A stretch of DNA of 34,747 nucleotides from positions 1 through 34,747 of the forward strand of contig JACQUA010000249.1 of the NCBI GenBank assembly GCA_016210565.1. The letters are read 5' to 3'. Positions 31,277-34,747 of this stretch are shown in pieces; the first letter of the stretch is position 1; each line of letters opens with the position of its first letter. The translations under genes were made by a program, and so were the position numbers. A model generated the notes under the pieces. It was not told the DNA's origin and searched no databases. It saw only the letters and a list, made by a program, of their open reading frames with translations. This DNA comes from Chloroflexota bacterium (GTDB taxonomy: Bacteria > Chloroflexota > Dehalococcoidia > JACQUA01).

Positions 31277-31566
31277 CGCAGGACGAGGGAAGTCATTCTG
31301 AGCGAAGCGGCGACGACGCCTGTCATTCTGAGAGCTTGTGAAGAAATTGGTTAGTCCCTATCTAGCGAGTTGTCTCGCTCATATCTGGGTTTTCAATAAA
31401 TTCACAAACTCTGAGCGAAGCGAACGAAGTGAGCGCCGTCGAAGAATCTTTTCCCCCAGGGAGCGAAAGACCCTTCGCTTCGCTCAGGGTGACAGCACAA
31501 CATGGTATGTACTCGTCATTCGGACTTCGTCATTTGATCTTGATTTTTGATTCTTGAGGTTCTTCT
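31277..31566. repeat. 'gtcattctgagcgaagcg' repeat block carrying an insertion
   Basis: Bases 31290-31310 and 31321-31500 are copies of the window-wide repeat ('...cgaagaatctttt...ttcgctcagggtgacag'). The second is interrupted by an 80-base element (31332-31411, listed separately). The last bases hold a GAGG ribosome site for the MmgE/PrpD gene 2. Confidence 0.8.
31332..31411. mobile_element. 80-base MITE-like insertion with inverted ends
   Basis: The sequence starts GAGCTTGTGAAGAAATT and ends AATAAATTCACAAACTC, imperfect inverted repeats of each other. It is flanked by TGA on both sides (31329-31331 and 31412-31414). Removing it together with one TGA restores GTCATTCTGAGCGAAGCG, the intact repeat sequence seen at 31292-31309 and elsewhere. 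An internal AGCGAG-ttgt-CTCGCT hairpin lies near its middle. It codes for nothing, so it would need a transposase from elsewhere. Confidence 0.7.
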
Positions 31567-32958
31567 ATGGGTCCTACCGAATACGTCGCCAACTGGATTG
31601 TCAATACGAAATATGACCAAATCCCAGCGGCGGCGAAGCGCGTCGCCCAGGAGACCATATTCGATTGCATGGGCGTCCTGCTGGCCGGATCGGTCCAGCC
31701 GCTGGCAAACCTCATCACCACCTACGTGAACGAGTTCGCGGGCCGGGATGAGGCCACGGTCATACCCAAAGGGCTGAAAATGTCGGCCTGCAATGCCGCG
31801 CTGGTCAACGGGACCCTTGCCCATGCCCTGGACTACGAGGACTCCAGCGGTTTTTCCCATGCCGTCTCGGTATTGCTGCCTGCCCTGCTGGCTGTGGGAG
31901 AAAAGGCCGGCGCTTCCGGGCGGGACCTGGTGGATGCCTACATCGTCGGGCACGAGGCCGGGGAGGCGCTGACGCCGCGGGGGAAGCGATCGGGCGACTA
32001 TCCATTTTTGAATCTTTCGGTGGCGGGGCGGATAGGCGCGACCGCCGCCTGTGCCAGGCTGCTGAAGCTGGACCAGAAACAGGTCCGGATGGCGCTGGGG
32101 GTCGCCGCGGCGATGGCCTCGGGGGTCCACCACAACCTGGGCACGATGACCTGGCCGCTGGTGGCGGGACTGGCGGCGCGCGATGGCGTGATGGCTGTCG
32201 AACTGGTCAGCCGGGGTTGGACCGCGGGCGAGTTCATCCTGGAACATCCGGGAGGGTTCGTCGCGGCCTTTCTCGGCTCCGGCTATGACGCCCAGGCCCT
32301 GGCCGCCCGTCTTGGCAATCCGTATCGCATCCAGGACATGGTCACCATCAAGAAATACCCCTGCGGGGCCTCAAACCACTACACCATTGACGCGCTGCTG
32401 GCGATGATGAAGGAGCACCACTTCGATTACAGGGACGTTGAGGAGGTTGAGGTGTCGCAGCCCTACTACTCGCACTACGCCGACCCGGTCTACCAGCGGC
32501 CGGAGACCGGTTTGCAGGCGAAGTTCAGCATGACCTATAACGCCGCGGCGACGCTGGTCCAGGGGAAAATCGATATCGACACCTACACCGACGAGCGGGT
32601 GCGCGACCCCCGCATAGTGGAGACCATGGACAAAGTCCGGATCCGCATCATGACCAACGCAGAAATAGCCTACGAAGAGGGCAATCGCGGTTTCCCCACC
32701 GGCAAGTCGACCGGTTTGACGGGCAGGCCGGTGGTGGTGCGCCTCAAGAATGGAAAGACCCACAGCAAGGCGGTTCTCCCCGGCGAGATCCTGGGCAGCC
32801 AGAAGAACCCGTGGGGATTCGAGAACATCAGGGCCAAGTTCGAGACCAACGCGCGCCGGGCCCTGCCCGAGGCCAGGGTGCAAGAAGCAGTACGCCTCTG
32901 GTCCAACCTGGAGCAGATAACAGATATCCGGCAGGTGATACCGTGCGTGCTGGCGTGA
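31567..32958 (+). CDS. MmgE/PrpD family protein 2 (altered active-site residues)
   Basis: A 463-residue paralogue of MmgE/PrpD protein 1, with the same MGPTE start and the NGTLAHALDYED, DAYIVGHEAG and KKYPCGASNHY motifs. Two positions differ that are normally part of the active site: FH in protein 1 (SAFHRMP) is PFLNLSV here, and MTKPLHAG is MTWPLVAG, so a conserved His and Lys are gone (Lys to Trp, codon TGG). Fold and length are intact, so it is probably expressed but may catalyse a different step, act as a partner subunit or bind ligand only. ATG start at 31567 with GAGG upstream. It is probably co-transcribed with CapA-like genes 8 and 9. Confidence 0.92.
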   Translation: MGPTEYVANWIVNTKYDQIPAAAKRVAQETIFDCMGVLLAGSVQPLANLITTYVNEFAGRDEATVIPKGLKMSACNAALVNGTLAHALDYEDSSGFSHAVSVLLPALLAVGEKAGASGRDLVDAYIVGHEAGEALTPRGKRSGDYPFLNLSVAGRIGATAACARLLKLDQKQVRMALGVAAAMASGVHHNLGTMTWPLVAGLAARDGVMAVELVSRGWTAGEFILEHPGGFVAAFLGSGYDAQALAARLGNPYRIQDMVTIKKYPCGASNHYTIDALLAMMKEHHFDYRDVEEVEVSQPYYSHYADPVYQRPETGLQAKFSMTYNAAATLVQGKIDIDTYTDERVRDPRIVETMDKVRIRIMTNAEIAYEEGNRGFPTGKSTGLTGRPVVVRLKNGKTHSKAVLPGEILGSQKNPWGFENIRAKFETNARRALPEARVQEAVRLWSNLEQITDIRQVIPCVLA

Positions 32959-33302
32959 CCACCCCCGGTACGACAGGCCTCCGTGCCTGTCGGGGCGGCC
33001 AAGCCGGTACGATAGGCCTCCGTGCCTGTCGCCGCGGCCAAGCCGGTACGATAGGCCTCCGTGCCTGTCGCGCCCTGGAACCTGCCTGGCCGGAAACGTG
33101 GGACCATCCCGATACATCAGGACACACAAATTGAACACTGCTTATGTGTACCTGGTCTTCGTATTATCATAGATGGGTCGCGCAAGATCACGACACCCCT
33201 CGTACCTCTGTTCGTGTCTATTCGAGTTTATTCGTGGCTAAAGCGAAAATCCGGCTGTCACAGGCAGGGACGCCTGCGGTACCGGGCTAAAGGAGTATTG
33301 AG
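32959..33302. repeat. 344-base intergenic region: 39-base tandem repeat and further repeats
   Basis: Three consecutive units with a 39-base period start at 32967, 33006 and 33045 (GGTACGAYAGGCCTCCGTGC and following); each contains the GACAGGC-...-GCCTGTC palindrome, and the third is partial (to 33072). Bases 33207-33243 are a 'ttcgtgtctattcgagtttattcgtggct' phrase of a common intergenic type. Bases 33256-33283 hold another caggc/gcctg unit. AAAGGAG at 33289-33295 is the ribosome site for the next gene. Confidence 0.8.
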
Positions 33303-34646
33303 GTGACCATTAGCGAAAACCTAGCCGACATCCTCCTGGGGATGGACTACAAGCAAATTCCGTCCAGCGCCGTGTCCAGCGCCAAGAAGCTGCTGCTGGA
33401 CCATTTCTGCGTGGCCGCGGTGGGGCGGTCGACCTCCTGGGCGCAGGCCGTGTCCTCGGTCGTGGGCCGGCTGGGAGGCGTCCCGGAAAGTTCCGTTTAT
33501 TTCACGGGGGCGAAGCTTCCCGCCATGCGGGCGGCCTTCGTCAACGGGACCTATGCCCACGGCTTCGAGCTGGATGATCATGGCGGCGTGGGGATGCATG
33601 CCGGGGCGGTGGTGATCCCGGCGGCCCTGGCCACGGGGCAGCGGCAGGGCATCGACGGCCGCGCCTTCATTACCGCCATGGTTGCGGGTTACGAGGTGGG
33701 CGCCAGGTTGTCCACGGCCATGGGTTCAATCAGCGAATTCGGATTTCACCCCACCGGCACCATGGGCGCCTTGCCGGCGGCGGCCGCCGCGGGCAAGGTG
33801 CTGGGCCTCGACCGGGAGCAGTTCGTTTCCGCCCTGGGGCTGGCCGGCAATTTCCCCACCGGGGTGAAGGAATTCATTCACGGCACCCAGGAGAAGCGGG
33901 TTTTTGCCGGGCGGGCATCAGAGTCCGGCATCCTCTCCTGCCTGCTGGCCGCCGCCGGCATCACCGGCGCCCGGACCATCTTCGAGGGCGAATTCGGGTT
34001 CTGCCGGTCTTTCAGCAAGGACCCCGACCTGAACAAGATAACCCAGGGCTTCGGAGAGCAGTTCCTGATAGACAGGTGGCTCATCAAACGCTACCCCTGC
34101 GCCGGGGCCATCGACCCCTACATCGAGGCGGCGACGAGGTTACACCAGCGCAATCCCCAGGCCTTCCGCAAGGGTGGCGGCCTGAGCGCCATTGCCATCG
34201 CCGGCAGCCGGGTCAACGCCCAGCGGAGCATAGTCGATGTTCACGACGTGATGGCCGCGCAGTACAGCATTCCGTATGCGGTCTGCGTCACTTTGCGCCA
34301 CGGGCGGCCCGCAATCTGGTCATTTTCGGAAGAGGCGATCAACGGGGCCGGGGTCCAGACCTTGCTGAAGCGCTGCGAGGTAGGCGGGGAGTATCCGGGC
34401 AAGGGAAGGATCACGGTCCGGCTGGCGGACGGGACGGCGCTGGTGGAAGAGGTGATCGAGACCCAGAAGCGCGTGGCCGAGATGGACCAGCAGGAAGTTA
34501 TCGACAAAGGCATCGAGATGATCACTGCATCAGCCGGCGCCGAGGCGGCGCGGGAACTCGTCCAGAGGCTGGACAGGATGGTGTCCGGCATCGAAGACGC
34601 GCCCGATATTCGAAAAGTAATGGAGCAAATGCCTGTAATAAAATGA
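33303..34646 (+). CDS. MmgE/PrpD family protein 3
   Basis: A 447-residue MmgE/PrpD family member, clearly more distant from proteins 1 and 2 than they are from each other. The GTG start at 33303 has AAAGGAG (33289-33295). Motifs: NGTYAHGFELDDHG, GFHPTGTMGALPAAAAAGK, EKRVFAGRASESG (Lys retained, where proteins 1 and 2 have MTKPLHAG and MTWPLVAG) and KRYPCAGAIDPYIEA. The GFHPTG motif resembles the common family form, so this copy looks catalytically competent. It is a likely polycarboxylate dehydratase, decarboxylase or epimerase in the cytoplasm. It ends the rightward gene run inside the window. Confidence 0.93.
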   Translation: MTISENLADILLGMDYKQIPSSAVSSAKKLLLDHFCVAAVGRSTSWAQAVSSVVGRLGGVPESSVYFTGAKLPAMRAAFVNGTYAHGFELDDHGGVGMHAGAVVIPAALATGQRQGIDGRAFITAMVAGYEVGARLSTAMGSISEFGFHPTGTMGALPAAAAAGKVLGLDREQFVSALGLAGNFPTGVKEFIHGTQEKRVFAGRASESGILSCLLAAAGITGARTIFEGEFGFCRSFSKDPDLNKITQGFGEQFLIDRWLIKRYPCAGAIDPYIEAATRLHQRNPQAFRKGGGLSAIAIAGSRVNAQRSIVDVHDVMAAQYSIPYAVCVTLRHGRPAIWSFSEEAINGAGVQTLLKRCEVGGEYPGKGRITVRLADGTALVEEVIETQKRVAEMDQQEVIDKGIEMITASAGAEAARELVQRLDRMVSGIEDAPDIRKVMEQMPVIK

Positions 34647-34747
34647 CGAAGTCCGAATCTCCCCCTTTTTCAAAGGGGGATTAAGGGGGATTTGAAAAGT
34701 ACCGCAGGCCACCGTGCCTGCGAATGCCGGATAAGGCACTCCAGTAC
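34647..34747. repeat. Terminal repeat segment
   Basis: Bases 34662-34690 are another 'cccctttttcaaaggggga' palindrome and 34700-34725 another 'gtaccgcaggccaccgtgcctgcg' unit. The window ends within intergenic DNA. Confidence 0.7.

Noticed and set aside
32967-33072. CRISPR array
   Set aside because: The 39-base period has no separate unique spacers, only near-identical units, and there are no cas genes.
1-34747. rRNA and tRNA genes
   Set aside because: No tRNA cloverleaf with an intact T-loop signature and no rRNA segment was recognised on either strand.

Overview
Organism. The window is GC-rich, densely coding and full of short palindromic intergenic repeats. The repeat types seen here (the Ser/Glu-frame 'gtcattctgagcgaagcg' type, the 'gtaggggcgg' type and the 'caggcNNNNgcctg' type), lipoprotein substrate-binding proteins with Pro/Ala/Thr-rich linkers, and the mix of ComA-like, CapA-like, MmgE/PrpD and tripartite tricarboxylate transporter genes are what I would expect from an uncultured Chloroflexota, most likely of Dehalococcoidia type. 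This is an inference from style: no rRNA or ribosomal protein gene is present to fix the taxonomy, and no rRNA, tRNA, CRISPR array or transposase gene was found.

Layout. There are 26 supported protein genes and they fall into only six families. From 327 to 25152 every gene is on the minus strand. In transcription order, right to left, these are: tctC, tctA and tctB (tripartite tricarboxylate transporter); three CapA-like metallophosphatases; three lipoprotein substrate-binding proteins (SBPs); two CapA-like genes; an MmgE/PrpD gene; an SBP; a CapA-like gene; a ComA-like (phosphosulfolactate synthase family) gene; a CapA-like gene; two SBPs; and two overlapping ComA-like genes. From 25819 to 34646 every gene is on the plus strand: a regulator joining an XRE-type DNA-binding domain to a Crp/Fnr module, then an SBP, two CapA-like genes and two MmgE/PrpD genes. 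A roughly 670-base region with two back-to-back promoters separates the arms. The totals are 9 CapA-like, 7 SBP, 3 ComA-like, 3 MmgE/PrpD, 3 Tct and 1 regulator.

How the genes may work together. The shared inventory of both arms, with the regulator at the divide, suggests one expanded catabolic or scavenging locus. Seven extracytoplasmic binding lipoproteins of the COG1840 (iron/organic anion ABC receptor) type lack any permease or ATPase gene in the window; only the Tct system is a complete transporter. The cytoplasmic enzymes offer a C-S or related carbon-carbon/PEP chemistry (ComA family), metal-dependent phosphoester hydrolysis (CapA family) and dehydratase, decarboxylase or isomerase chemistry on polycarboxylates (MmgE/PrpD family). 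A pathway handling sulfonated or phosphorylated small carboxylates is a reasonable but unproven reading.

Repeats. Most of the intergenic gaps hold palindromic repeats. Several repeats reach into the 3' ends of genes and even supply the stop codon. One repeat carries an 80-base MITE-like insertion with inverted ends and a 3-base target duplication. A 28-base sequence occurs three times, each time oriented towards a downstream gene.
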